From JAFCUW01 sp049898325 (GTDB lineage Bacteria; Pseudomonadota; Gammaproteobacteria; Burkholderiales; Burkholderiaceae_D): a DNA stretch of 64,000 bases. Location: assembly GCF_049898325.1 (NCBI RefSeq), contig NZ_JAFCXL010000012.1, positions 112,847 to 176,846 of the forward strand. The letters run 5' to 3'. The translations under genes and the position numbers were made by a program. Positions 1-9,200 of the stretch are shown piece after piece (the first letter of the stretch is position 1; the number at the start of each line of letters is the position of its first letter). The notes under the pieces are model-generated. The model was not told the DNA's origin and made no database searches. It was given only the letters and a program-made list of their open reading frames with translations.

Positions 1-150
1 TTTAATGAATCATTGCATTTCTAGCTGAGTCTGAAATAATCACGTGCGCCCCAGGCCACCACTTGCCGTTGACGTGACGACAGCATGTATGTGGCACGGG
101 TGTGATGGAAATGCCGCAGGAGGTGGCGTTGGCACCCCGTCAAGATATAA

Positions 151-1386
151 TCAGACGAGCACCTCGAGTGGTGGTGGATGGCCCAGAAAAGCAACGGGGC
201 TGGCAGAAAAGCCATAGGCGCCTGATTGGAAAATGACGATAAGATCGCCAACGTCGGCACGCGGCAGTTCTACTTTATCGGCGAGTATATCAAGCGGAGT
301 ACACAAAGGCCCCACAATGGTTACAGTTTCATGTTCTTTGTCGGCCATGCGACTGCCTACCGCAACAGGGTAGTTTTTGCGTATCACTTGGCCAAAATTT
401 CCGGATGCTGCCAGGTGGTGATGCAATCCACCGTCGGTGACCAAAAATATGACGCCTCGCGATTCTTTGCGGTCAATGACGCGGGCAACGTACAGCCCTG
501 CTTCGCCGACAAGGTAGCGGCCTGACTCTAACGAAACCCGGGTTGCCGGCAGTTGTTGATCGAGGCTGTCGGTCAATTTTTGTAAGTTCTCACAGATCGG
601 GGACAAATCGAGCCGCTGTTCCCCGGCAAAATACGGGATGCCAAAACCGGCGCCAAGATACAGGCCGGGAATCACTTGACGCGTGGCGTCTGCCAGGCGC
701 CTCGCCAACTCAAATGCCTGTGTGTGTGACTCGGCGATGGCCATCGCTTTCAGACTCTGCGAACCACTAAAAATATGGAGCCCCTGCAATGTGATGCCAA
801 GCGAATCTATTTGGCGTGCGCACATCGGCACCATTTCTGCATCGATCCCAAACGGCTTGGCACCGCCGCTCATGCGCATGCCCGAGTTCTTTAATTCAAA
901 GTCTGGATTGACCCGCATAACTATTTGCGGAGCGATCCCAAGCGCATCGCCAATGCGCGCTGCCCGGTCGATCTCCTTGCTGGACTCGACATTAATCATC
1001 ACCCCTGCGGCGATCGCTTGGGACAGTTCTGCGTCAGTCTTGCCTGGCCCGGCAAAGCTGATGGTTGCCGGATCTATACCGGTGTCAAGCGCTGTTCGCA
1101 GTTCGCCAGCGGAAGCGACGTCAAGTCCGTCAACCAACACCGCCATCTGTTGCACCAATGCAGGCATTGGGTTGGCTTTGATCGAATAATGCAGTCGCAC
1201 CGTTTGTGGGAGCAGGCTTCGCACGTGATGCACCCGCTCAATTAGTTTGGCACGGTCATACGCGTAGAACGGTGTGCTACCGACACGCCGGGCCAGGCGG
1301 CCAAGTTGCAGACCGCCGATGAGTACTTCTCCACCGACAACTTCAAATTGGCTTAACGGCGCGTGGACGGGCTTTTCGTTATTCAT
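151..1386 (-). CDS. Exosortase A-associated PLP-dependent decarboxylase
   Basis: 411 aa, fold type III PLP decarboxylase of the ornithine/diaminopimelate decarboxylase group. Visible: PLP lysine Lys70 in HYSIKAN, the GSQ loop at 208-210, ESGR at 287-290 and the partner-subunit active-site Cys362 in GPLCTPLD. Such a decarboxylase next to an AMP-forming acyl-CoA ligase is a recognised exosortase A-associated pair (TIGR03099/TIGR03098 type). The start overlaps the ligase stop by 8 bases (ATGAATAA), so the two are translationally coupled. The substrate is unknown; it may be an amino acid carried into an acyl- or aminoacyl-modified EPS component. Nothing can be assigned in positions 1-150 downstream of it. 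Confidence 0.88.
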   Translation of the reverse strand: MNNEKPVHAPLSQFEVVGGEVLIGGLQLGRLARRVGSTPFYAYDRAKLIERVHHVRSLLPQTVRLHYSIKANPMPALVQQMAVLVDGLDVASAGELRTALDTGIDPATISFAGPGKTDAELSQAIAAGVMINVESSKEIDRAARIGDALGIAPQIVMRVNPDFELKNSGMRMSGGAKPFGIDAEMVPMCARQIDSLGITLQGLHIFSGSQSLKAMAIAESHTQAFELARRLADATRQVIPGLYLGAGFGIPYFAGEQRLDLSPICENLQKLTDSLDQQLPATRVSLESGRYLVGEAGLYVARVIDRKESRGVIFLVTDGGLHHHLAASGNFGQVIRKNYPVAVGSRMADKEHETVTIVGPLCTPLDILADKVELPRADVGDLIVIFQSGAYGFSASPVAFLGHPPPLEVLV

Positions 1387-2971
1387 CGATGGTGGCCGTG
1401 AACATGTTCATAAAGGGAAGGGCGACATTTTTGCGGTCGATTTTGCCATTGGGATTGCGAGGAAAGGGCTCAATACGCATTCCGACGTGGGACGGCACCA
1501 TGTAGGAGGGCAGGCGCCGTTGACACAGCTTGCGTACGGCAGCAGCATCCGCGACTCCGCCAGTGGCGGCGGTTGCCAGCAAGACAATTGCCTGGCCCAG
1601 TTCAGGATGTGGCACGCCGAATGCGATCACCTCGTCCAGGTCGTCCAGTTCAAGGACCACTTCTTCCAGTTCTGTTGGACTGACACGGTAGCCCGATACT
1701 TTGATGATGTCATCGTCGCGGCCGATAAAATAGAGATATCCGTCGGCGTCACGTCGTACCGTATCGCCCGACCATACGGCCATTTCCACCAGCGGCAAGG
1801 CGGCATCGTTATTGAGCACTGGACGGAATCGCTCTGCCGTTTTGAGTGGGTCGTTCCAGTATCCGAGCGCGACCAGTGCGCCCCGATGCACCAATTCACC
1901 TGGCTCATCCGTATCGCACGGCGTCCCGTCGCGGCGTAGCACCATCACATCGACATTCGGTATCGCGCGGCCTATTGAGCCTGGACGGTTGTCGATCTCG
2001 GCGGGAGGCAAAAAAGTCGAGCGAAACGCTTCCGTCAAGCCATACATCAAGAAAACTTGTGTCTGCGGCAAGGCGCGGCGTAGCGCTGCGAGCGTCGTGG
2101 CGGGCATCGCACCGCCTGAATTAGTGAGGTAACGTAGCGTGCAATTTCCAGGCCAAGGCAAGCGTGCAAGCTGGTTCCATAATGGAGGTACCGCCGCCAG
2201 TCCCGTAATGTTGTGAGCGATGACCGCGTCGACAATGTCGCGGGCGAACAGATGATTGAGCAGAATTACGTTGGCGCCGACCAGAAAAGCGCAGGTGAGT
2301 TGGCTCAAACCGTAATCAAAGCTGAGCGGCAGCACGGCCAAAATGCGATCAGCTTCAACCAATTCCAGATAACTGGCGACGCTGCGCGCGCCTGCCACCA
2401 TGTTCCGATGCGACAACACCACTCCTTTGGGCTTGCCAGTACTGCCGGAGGTGTACAGAATTGCCGCAACGTCCGTATCGATACGGCGGTGCGATGGCAG
2501 GGCGGAACCGGTTGAGGACATGCTCGGTTCCCAGCCCAGCAATGGAACCGTCAGTTGGGCGACATCTTGATCGGGGATGCCCGTTACCAGGACCAAGCGT
2601 AGTTCTGGACAGCGAGCCAGTTGTGGCGCCAATTGGACAAGTCGCTCAGCAGATGTGAGCAAGATCTTTACGCTGCAGTCGTCCAGAATATGCGCCACTT
2701 GATCTGGCTTGAGTAGTGGATTGACCGGCACGAACACACCGCCAGCGAGCGACGTGCCAAACATGGCTGCCACGGCTTCGACACGTTTTTCCAGGTAGAC
2801 TGCGACTCTTTCGCCACCTTGCAGTCCTGAATGGAGAAACACCTGGGCGGCGCGCCGCACGATGGCCGCGAGCGCCTCATAATCGAGACTATCCGGACCG
2901 TGGGCCAGCGCGGACGCTCCCGGCGAGCGCCGGGTAGTGGTAAAAATAAAATCGTGAATCAGATAGTTCAT
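1379..2971 (-). CDS. Exosortase A-associated AMP-forming acyl-CoA ligase
   Basis: 530 aa member of the ANL (acyl/aryl-CoA synthetase, NRPS adenylation) superfamily. The adenylate-forming P-loop LYTSGSTGKPKG lies at 172-183, the large N-terminal domain spans about 10-400, and the C-terminal catalytic lysine is Lys510 in NPNGKID. It activates a carboxylate as acyl-AMP and passes it to CoA or an acyl carrier. The gene is first of a two-gene unit with the PLP decarboxylase and runs divergently from the aminotransferase at 3043. The dedicated acyl carrier protein often found with this pair is not visible and may lie outside the left edge. The exact substrate cannot be read from sequence. Confidence 0.88.
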   Translation of the reverse strand: MNYLIHDFIFTTTRRSPGASALAHGPDSLDYEALAAIVRRAAQVFLHSGLQGGERVAVYLEKRVEAVAAMFGTSLAGGVFVPVNPLLKPDQVAHILDDCSVKILLTSAERLVQLAPQLARCPELRLVLVTGIPDQDVAQLTVPLLGWEPSMSSTGSALPSHRRIDTDVAAILYTSGSTGKPKGVVLSHRNMVAGARSVASYLELVEADRILAVLPLSFDYGLSQLTCAFLVGANVILLNHLFARDIVDAVIAHNITGLAAVPPLWNQLARLPWPGNCTLRYLTNSGGAMPATTLAALRRALPQTQVFLMYGLTEAFRSTFLPPAEIDNRPGSIGRAIPNVDVMVLRRDGTPCDTDEPGELVHRGALVALGYWNDPLKTAERFRPVLNNDAALPLVEMAVWSGDTVRRDADGYLYFIGRDDDIIKVSGYRVSPTELEEVVLELDDLDEVIAFGVPHPELGQAIVLLATAATGGVADAAAVRKLCQRRLPSYMVPSHVGMRIEPFPRNPNGKIDRKNVALPFMNMFTATIDE

Positions 2972-3042
2972 CTGGCGGGTGGCAGTCGAAGAGTAAAGAT
3001 CGCGACTTCAGGGCAGCGTAACTGATAAGGCTCTGCTGCTCT

Positions 3043-4323
3043 GTGGAAATCCAAACCGCAATGTTACCATTCCACTCCCACCACGTCTTAATGTTCAATC
3101 CCGCTACTGCTAAGCGATTCATGACACACAAAGAACCAGTCACTCCTTCCTCGATCCCGTTGCATCCCGATGTGCCCTTGGCACCGGTGCTGTCCTTGGA
3201 CTCTTTTCGCCAGATAACGCAGAGTCCGATGCCGTGTGTGCTCGACGTGCCTCATGTGCGACTGGTCACCAGCGGCCGGATTGCCCTCGGCCTGGCCCTG
3301 CGTGAATTGGGGGTTGGCGAGGGGGACGTGGTGCTGCTGCCGGCCTACCATAGTCTGTCGATGGTCCCACCAGTGTTATGGTTGAAAGCAGAGCCGCGCT
3401 TTTACCGCGTCGATGCGGGAGCGAACGCGGATATGGAGGATCTCACCACACAGTGCGACGCGCGCGTTCGGGTGCTTGTGACAACCCATTATTTCGGCTT
3501 CCCGCAAAATTTGACCGTGCTGCGTGCCTTCTGTGATCAACGGGGGATTGCGTTGGTTGAGGATTGTGCACATGCTTTTTTCGGCGCCTACCAGGGAAAA
3601 CCGCTGGGTAGCTATGGCGACTATGCGATTGCCAGCAGTATGAAATTTTTCCCGATGTATGAGGGGGGGGTGCTTATCTCTGCGCGCCGGTCGCTCGATG
3701 CAATCGTACTGGTTTCTGGCGGAAAGGGATTCGAGGCCAAGGTTGTGCTGGCGACGCTGGAACGCAGCTTCAGCTATGGACGCTTGATGGGCCTCAAAGC
3801 CCCTCTAGTCCTGCCCTTACGTATCAAGGACTGGCTATGGCAGCGCATCAAGGTGGGGCAGGCCACGTCAGCACCCTTGGCACCCGGATCGTCCGACAGC
3901 GATGCCAGTTTTGACACCGCCTGGCTCGACAAGAGCACTTCGCTATTCGCACGATTTTTGCTCGCGCGCCTGAGTAAGACCAGGATTACAGGGTTGCGGC
4001 GGCGGAATTACCAATGTCTGCAGCAAACGTTGCGCGGCTTGCCCGGCTGCCGTCCCTTGTTCGCGACCTTGCCGGACAGTGTGTGCCCGTGGTTGTTTCC
4101 ATTGCTTGTCGACGATGCCGACGCGGTGTTCGCGCGCGTTCGCGCGATGGGGGTGCCGGTGGTGCGTTTTGCCGAAACTTTGTGGCCGGCGATGGATATA
4201 GAGCGTTGCGTGAATAGTCGTCACCTGTCGCGCCACGTTCTGGCCTTCCCCTGCCACCAAGAGCTTAACGAACAAGAGCTCAATTGGATGTGCGCGCAAC
4301 TGCTTAAAGCGATACGACCATGA
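3043..4323 (+). CDS. DegT/DnrJ/EryC1/StrS-like aminotransferase
   Basis: Up to 426 aa, PLP-dependent sugar aminotransferase fold. PLP-contacting Asp174 (VEDCAHA) and Schiff-base Lys201 (SSMKFFP) are present, followed by YEGG. The family transaminates keto-sugar nucleotides, so here it probably supplies an amino sugar, or amino group for acylation, to the EPS. Its stop overlaps the next gene's ATG (ATGA), coupling it to the FemAB/GNAT-like acyltransferase. The start is uncertain: GTG 3043 and ATG 3061, 3091 and 3121 are all in frame and none has a strong ribosome site. A run of eight G at 3663-3670 falls inside the YEGG codons. Confidence 0.78.
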   Translation: MEIQTAMLPFHSHHVLMFNPATAKRFMTHKEPVTPSSIPLHPDVPLAPVLSLDSFRQITQSPMPCVLDVPHVRLVTSGRIALGLALRELGVGEGDVVLLPAYHSLSMVPPVLWLKAEPRFYRVDAGANADMEDLTTQCDARVRVLVTTHYFGFPQNLTVLRAFCDQRGIALVEDCAHAFFGAYQGKPLGSYGDYAIASSMKFFPMYEGGVLISARRSLDAIVLVSGGKGFEAKVVLATLERSFSYGRLMGLKAPLVLPLRIKDWLWQRIKVGQATSAPLAPGSSDSDASFDTAWLDKSTSLFARFLLARLSKTRITGLRRRNYQCLQQTLRGLPGCRPLFATLPDSVCPWLFPLLVDDADAVFARVRAMGVPVVRFAETLWPAMDIERCVNSRHLSRHVLAFPCHQELNEQELNWMCAQLLKAIRP

Positions 4324-5351
4324 AGTGGACTTTTGTGCCAGCGAGCGATTTTCTTTCGTATGCCACCGAATGGGACGCCTTGCTTTCGTTGGGACCGGCG
4401 GCGCCGCCACTTGCTGCCGCCTTTGTCGCGGCCTTGCTGTCCACGTTCGGCAGTAACACCGAATTGTTGGGGATATGCAAAGACGAAAACATGTTGCTGG
4501 CCGTCACCGTACTGACGCCCGCCGGCTACGCCCGCTGGAGCACTTTTCAACCGGCGCAAGCGCCGATCGGCTTGTGGGTGCAACTACCAGTCGCGAGTCG
4601 CCCGGCGCTTCTCCGAAGCCTGATCCGTGCGCTACCCGGTGGCGCCATGCTGGTTGGGTTGACGCAGTGCGATCCGTTGTTGTTGCCTCGCGACGGTGAC
4701 AAGCGGTGCGAGGGTCACGGAGACTATATCAGCACCGCACGCATCACCATCGCAACCGACTTCGATACATGGTGGAGCGAACGTGGGAAGAATCTGCGTA
4801 GCAATATGAAAAAGCAGAGAAACCGGCTGGAAGTCGCGGGTATTGCAAGTCGACTGGAGATATGGCGCTCGCCACATCAAATGGCACATGCCATTGCTGA
4901 ATTCGGACGTTTAGAAAGTACCGGCTGGAAAGGTCGCGTCGGCACTGCGGTAGATTTTCAGAGCGAACAAGGTCGGTTTTATCTAGAGATGCTCGAAACA
5001 TTTTGCGCAGGGGGAAATGGAAGCGTGTATTGCTACTATTTTAATGAGAATATCGTTGCGATGGATTTGTGTATAGAGGAGAGAAATTGCGTGGTCGTAT
5101 TGAAAACCGCCTATGACGAAAGTGTTCCGAGTCAATATTCCCCAGCGCTATTGATGCGTGAAGAGGCTTGCCGGATGCTGTTCAACGATGGACGGATCGA
5201 GCGCATCGAATTTTACGGACGCGTCATGGAGTGGCACACACGCTGGAGCGATGAGTTTAGGTCAATGTATCACTTGAATTATTATCGTTGGACCATTTTG
5301 CGCCACGCGGACGCTTTGCGGCATCGATTAAAAAACTTGCGCGCCACTTGA
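4320..5351 (+). CDS. GNAT/FemAB-like acyltransferase (BioF2-like domain)
   Basis: 343 aa. The central part (about residues 145-290) has the signature of the BioF2/CelD-like acetyltransferase family (PF13480 type): a basic helix with repeated Lys/Arg near RSNMKKQRNR, then ESTGWKG, then strands ending in KTAYDESV and YSPALLM. Related proteins transfer acyl or aminoacyl groups onto amino sugars or polysaccharide precursors. The 4-base overlap with the aminotransferase suggests they act in sequence, amination then N-acylation of an EPS sugar. A second, more typical XrtA FemAB protein lies at 23045. The donor is unknown. Confidence 0.75.
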   Translation: MKWTFVPASDFLSYATEWDALLSLGPAAPPLAAAFVAALLSTFGSNTELLGICKDENMLLAVTVLTPAGYARWSTFQPAQAPIGLWVQLPVASRPALLRSLIRALPGGAMLVGLTQCDPLLLPRDGDKRCEGHGDYISTARITIATDFDTWWSERGKNLRSNMKKQRNRLEVAGIASRLEIWRSPHQMAHAIAEFGRLESTGWKGRVGTAVDFQSEQGRFYLEMLETFCAGGNGSVYCYYFNENIVAMDLCIEERNCVVVLKTAYDESVPSQYSPALLMREEACRMLFNDGRIERIEFYGRVMEWHTRWSDEFRSMYHLNYYRWTILRHADALRHRLKNLRAT

Positions 5352-5813
5352 GATCCCTCTGCGTTCAACCTTTCGCTTGCGTTGACTTCCAAGTCTTGCG
5401 CTAGCAGTGGGTCGTCCAGTTAGCCTACAAATCAGCAATTCTTTCAAAATCAATTATTTTTATAAAAAAACATTACATCAACCTTGTTTTATATTTATTT
5501 ATTATAATTATAATTATTCTTTAATTGCAAATTAAAATAACTAGAGCAAAGAGAATAGGTAGCATTTCTTACGGCTGGAATTCAGCACCCGTCTCGCCTC
5601 TGCTTTTTCAAATCCCTGCATTAAATTTTCGGCTTTTTATAGTATTGAGCTAGTTTTAATGCAAGTTAGGCAATCGCCGAAATTTTATATTCGCCAACTC
5701 TTTTGCTGATTTGATAAATCATGATGTTTATTGGATAACAAATTGCGAGTTATATGTGGTTTTTCCGAAGAATTTCAGCCTTTTTGAGAATAAGCAGAAC
5801 ACGGGAAGTGTTG
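5352..5813 (+). other. AT-rich intergenic region
   Basis: About 460 bases without a convincing gene. Positions 5440-5560 are very AT-rich with runs of A and T, in sharp contrast to the flanks. This suits a promoter or upstream activating region for the lipoprotein gene that follows. No clear -35/-10 pair or sigma-54 site was found. Confidence 0.5.
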
Positions 5814-5876
5814 ATGCGGGTAAAGTTAAGTTCCTCGGGAAAATTATTATTTCCAACCACCAATCCCTTCACGATC

Positions 5877-8135
5877 ATGAAACTGACAACATTGATACCT
5901 AGCCTGAATACCAATGCCGCGCATTTAGCCGCTGGTAAAAACATACTGGCCGCAGTCTCCGCAGCAGTGATCGTTGCGGGCTGCGGCGGCGGCGGGAGCG
6001 CCGGCAGTGCCACTTCAGAGAGCGCGGTCACACTCGCCGCCATCACCGTTAGCCGGGCACCGGTGAGCGTCACACCCGTCTCAACAATACCGGTTACCGT
6101 GACGACGACGCCGGTGGCCACCGTGCCTGTATCGGTCACGGGAACCCCGGTAACTGATGTGCGTATTGAAAATACTGGCATTGCCCAGACAAATGTTCCC
6201 TTTACCTTTGGCCAAGTCTTTGTCGCTGGCCAGGTCTTGTCGACGAATGGCATAGTCGGGAAGCTTGACGATGGCAGCGCCCTCGCTCTGCAAATGGATG
6301 TCAAAGCAACCCACGCCGATGGTTCCGTTCGCCACGCGATTCTCTCTGGCGTGGTCGCGAATCTTGCGCAAGGAGCCCAGCGTACGGTGACACTGATCAA
6401 GCAGGCCACCCCCACTGCTACAACGGCCCCAACCTTGAGTACATTGTTAGCGGCCGGCTTTAATTTCTCCGTGCATACCAAGATTGGCGGTGTGGACTAC
6501 TATGTCAATGCCGAAGACCTTCTCAAGAGCACCACGCCCGGTGTGTGGCTCAAGGGCGCAATCGCCAACGAATGGCAAGTTTCGGCGCCGCTGCACACAA
6601 GCAGTGGTGCGGTGCACCCGCATCTGACTGCGCACTATGCGATCCGCTGGTATGACGGTATCAAGAAGGCGCGCGTGGACATGACGATCGAAAATGCATG
6701 GGCATTCGAGCCCAATGTTCAGAACTTTACCTACGATGTTGTCGCTAGTACCAACGGCAATGCGGTGTATAGCAAGGCCGCCCTGACCCACCTGCACCAC
6801 AGTCGTTGGCGCAAGCTGTTCTGGTGGAACGGCAGCGAGCCCCAAATCAATGTCAAGCACAATACCGCCTATCTCATCTCGACCCGGGCGGTGCCGAACT
6901 ATGATCAGACCCAACTACCCAATGAAGCCGGTCTGACTGAGCTGAAGGCGCGCTGGACGGGCACTTCGGTCGAGCCGATGGGCGTCGGCTTTGCCATGCC
7001 GTACATGCCAACCACGGGCGGACGTCCGGACATCGGGATTCTCCCAAGCTGGTCCACGATGTACCTGCTCAGCATGGATAGCCGCGCCAAAGGCGTCACT
7101 TTGGGGACCGCTGATCTTGCCGGCAGTTGGTCAATTCATTACCGGGACAAAATCACTGGCCGCCCGGTTACCGTTGCTGACTACCCCTATATGACGATTG
7201 CGGGGCGCAGCACCGATACGCTGAATCCAAACACTGGAAAATGGGAGTCATTTCCAGGCTGTGCGGCTGAGGGACTCTGCGATACACCGAATGCGCAGGA
7301 CACATCTCATCAACCAAATTTCGCGTATCTACCGTACCTGGTAACTGGTGATTACTACTATCTTGAAGAGCTGTTGTTCTGGACAACCTATAATACGTTC
7401 GAGTCAAATCCGAACTACCGGCAGTTTAGTAAAGGGCTGTACTTTGACAATCAGGTTCGTGCACAGGCATGGAGCATGCGCACGGCAGCCGAGGCAGCTT
7501 ACATTGTTCCTGATGCTGATACGATGAAGGCGCACTTGACGACCATTGTCAATAATAATCTTGACTGGTATAACACCACTTACGTGAATACCCCTGCAAC
7601 ATCGAATATGCTAGGGGCGCTGACGAATGGCTACGCTTATTCCTACCTGTACGACCTTGGGATCGCCCCATGGCAAGATGACTTCTTTACGTCTGCTGTG
7701 GGTCATGTGCTCGAACTGGGCTTTACAAAGGCGAAGCCAATTTTGCAGTGGAAAATCAATTTTCCTATTTTGCGCATGACCGCCCCTGGTAGTTGCTGGA
7801 TCGATGGCGCAGCTTATCAGATGGCAATTCGTCCCACGAAAACGTCGCCGGTCTACGCCACGATGGCACAGGTCTACGCAGCAACCCATACGCCCGAGTT
7901 CAATGCGCTTGCTTGCAACAGCACAAGTATGGCGGCAGCTTTGAATTTGAAAGTTGGCGAAATGACTGGATTTTCTGACTCGCCAGGCGGGTATCCATCG
8001 AATATGCAGCCAGCGCTGGCTTACGCGGTGGATGTGGGCGGGGATTCAGGCAAGCAGGTCTGGTCGCTGTTCATGAGCCGAACCGTGAAACCGGTGTATG
8101 AAAACCAGCCACAGTTCAACATAATTCCACGCTAA
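5877..8135 (+). CDS. Large lipoprotein, rhamnogalacturonan lyase (PcRGLX/YetA)-like
   Basis: 752 aa from ATG 5877. The N-terminus has a lipoprotein signal ending VIVAGC (Cys36), then Gly and a Val/Thr/Pro-rich linker (to about 85) that would place the enzyme off the membrane. The following segment (RIENTG, VPFTFGQVF, HADGSVRHAIL) recalls the N-terminal domain of exo-rhamnogalacturonan lyase-like proteins. The gene sits in an EPS cassette, so it may trim or depolymerise the polysaccharide during export. An in-frame ATG at 5814 has a better ribosome site (GGGAAG), but that start would give an over-long signal peptide. Family assignment is from memory of motifs; activity is unproven. Confidence 0.6.
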   Translation: MKLTTLIPSLNTNAAHLAAGKNILAAVSAAVIVAGCGGGGSAGSATSESAVTLAAITVSRAPVSVTPVSTIPVTVTTTPVATVPVSVTGTPVTDVRIENTGIAQTNVPFTFGQVFVAGQVLSTNGIVGKLDDGSALALQMDVKATHADGSVRHAILSGVVANLAQGAQRTVTLIKQATPTATTAPTLSTLLAAGFNFSVHTKIGGVDYYVNAEDLLKSTTPGVWLKGAIANEWQVSAPLHTSSGAVHPHLTAHYAIRWYDGIKKARVDMTIENAWAFEPNVQNFTYDVVASTNGNAVYSKAALTHLHHSRWRKLFWWNGSEPQINVKHNTAYLISTRAVPNYDQTQLPNEAGLTELKARWTGTSVEPMGVGFAMPYMPTTGGRPDIGILPSWSTMYLLSMDSRAKGVTLGTADLAGSWSIHYRDKITGRPVTVADYPYMTIAGRSTDTLNPNTGKWESFPGCAAEGLCDTPNAQDTSHQPNFAYLPYLVTGDYYYLEELLFWTTYNTFESNPNYRQFSKGLYFDNQVRAQAWSMRTAAEAAYIVPDADTMKAHLTTIVNNNLDWYNTTYVNTPATSNMLGALTNGYAYSYLYDLGIAPWQDDFFTSAVGHVLELGFTKAKPILQWKINFPILRMTAPGSCWIDGAAYQMAIRPTKTSPVYATMAQVYAATHTPEFNALACNSTSMAAALNLKVGEMTGFSDSPGGYPSNMQPALAYAVDVGGDSGKQVWSLFMSRTVKPVYENQPQFNIIPR

Positions 8136-8150
8136 CTGTTTCTGACTCAA

Positions 8151-8182
8151 GGTACCGTTCGCTCTAATGAGTGCTCGGTACC
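8151..8182. terminator. Stem-loop between convergent genes
   Basis: GGTACCG and CGGTACC pair around an inner CGCTC/GAGTG stem with a TAAT loop. It lies between the converging lipoprotein and GT2 genes. There is no long U tract, so it is a possible bidirectional terminator only. Confidence 0.45.
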
Positions 8183-8210
8183 ATTTCAAATGGCGATTCA
8201 CCATCATAGT

Positions 8211-9137
8211 TCAAGCTGTGAAACTGCTGAAAATGGCTTTAACGTTGCGCATGTCATTCGGTGTCCACCAAAGCGCTTCCAGGGCCGACCACAATGCTAG
8301 CTTCCTGTTTCCGCGTTGCCTGTGTGCGCTGGAGCGTAGGCGGAGGTTTGCTGCATGCATCCATTTGAGTTTTTTTCGATACGGTCTTAGGGTTTGATCG
8401 CGCAATAACAACCTAGATGCATCAGGCATTGCGCATGAACCTCGAAATGTATCCTTTGTCATCGATTCATGGTAGCGCCGAAGATAAAGGCCCGGTTGAT
8501 CGAACCAGTACAGGTCGTAGCAGTTGGCCAGAAGCAGACAAAAATGAATATCCTCGCCATAGATGAGATTTTCGCCAAGCAAGCCGATTTCATCAAATAC
8601 GTCGCGCCGGATTATCATTGCTCCCAGAACCGGTAAGACGTCCCAGTCCAGCATATGGTTCACCGGCCGCCGCATAACATAGGTATTCGGCGCAATCAGC
8701 GTCCCTTGCGTCTTGATGGTGTCAAAATGTGCCTCATGTACCATTTTGCCGGGCGCCCGAATCTCCAGGATGTCGCCGGCTAGCCATCGGCTTTCGGGGT
8801 GAGCTGCCATCATTTCGATACGATTTTTGATCGTTCCTGGCGCTAATAAGTCATCGGCATCGAGGAATCCGATCCACCGGCCGCTAGCGGCACGGATGCC
8901 GGCGTTGCGTGCCTTTGCGGGGCCACCGTTCTGTGACGACCGTATCACCAGCACATGATCCCAGCTTGCTACACATTCCAATATTTTGATGGTGGTAAGA
9001 TCCGTTGACATATCATCCACAATTACTATTTCGATTTCAATGCCATCCGGAATTTGCTCAAGGATCGATTGCAATGCGTCATGCAGGAACGGACCTGAGT
9101 TGAAGACGGGAATCACGAAACTAATATTGTTGTTCAT
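8211..9137 (-). CDS. Family 2 glycosyltransferase
   Basis: 308 aa from ATG 9137; an in-frame TTG at 9164 would add nine residues. GT-A fold GT2: it opens with FVIPVFNSG, has EIVIVDDMS, GGPAKARNAG and the DXD-type FLDADD metal site. About 60% of its motifs recur in the GT2 two genes upstream (10216), including YGEDIHFCL versus YGEDIYFCL and LRRYHESMTK, so the two are paralogues. It probably adds one sugar of the EPS repeat unit. It is the last gene of a long leftward unit. Confidence 0.85.
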   Translation of the reverse strand: MNNNISFVIPVFNSGPFLHDALQSILEQIPDGIEIEIVIVDDMSTDLTTIKILECVASWDHVLVIRSSQNGGPAKARNAGIRAASGRWIGFLDADDLLAPGTIKNRIEMMAAHPESRWLAGDILEIRAPGKMVHEAHFDTIKTQGTLIAPNTYVMRRPVNHMLDWDVLPVLGAMIIRRDVFDEIGLLGENLIYGEDIHFCLLLANCYDLYWFDQPGLYLRRYHESMTKDTFRGSCAMPDASRLLLRDQTLRPYRKKLKWMHAANLRLRSSAHRQRGNRKLALWSALEALWWTPNDMRNVKAIFSSFTA

Positions 9138-9200
9138 CTGAAAAATTTCAATTGGATTGATCAAGCACGCTGTGGCACCACTGCACAGCTATCGATGAGG

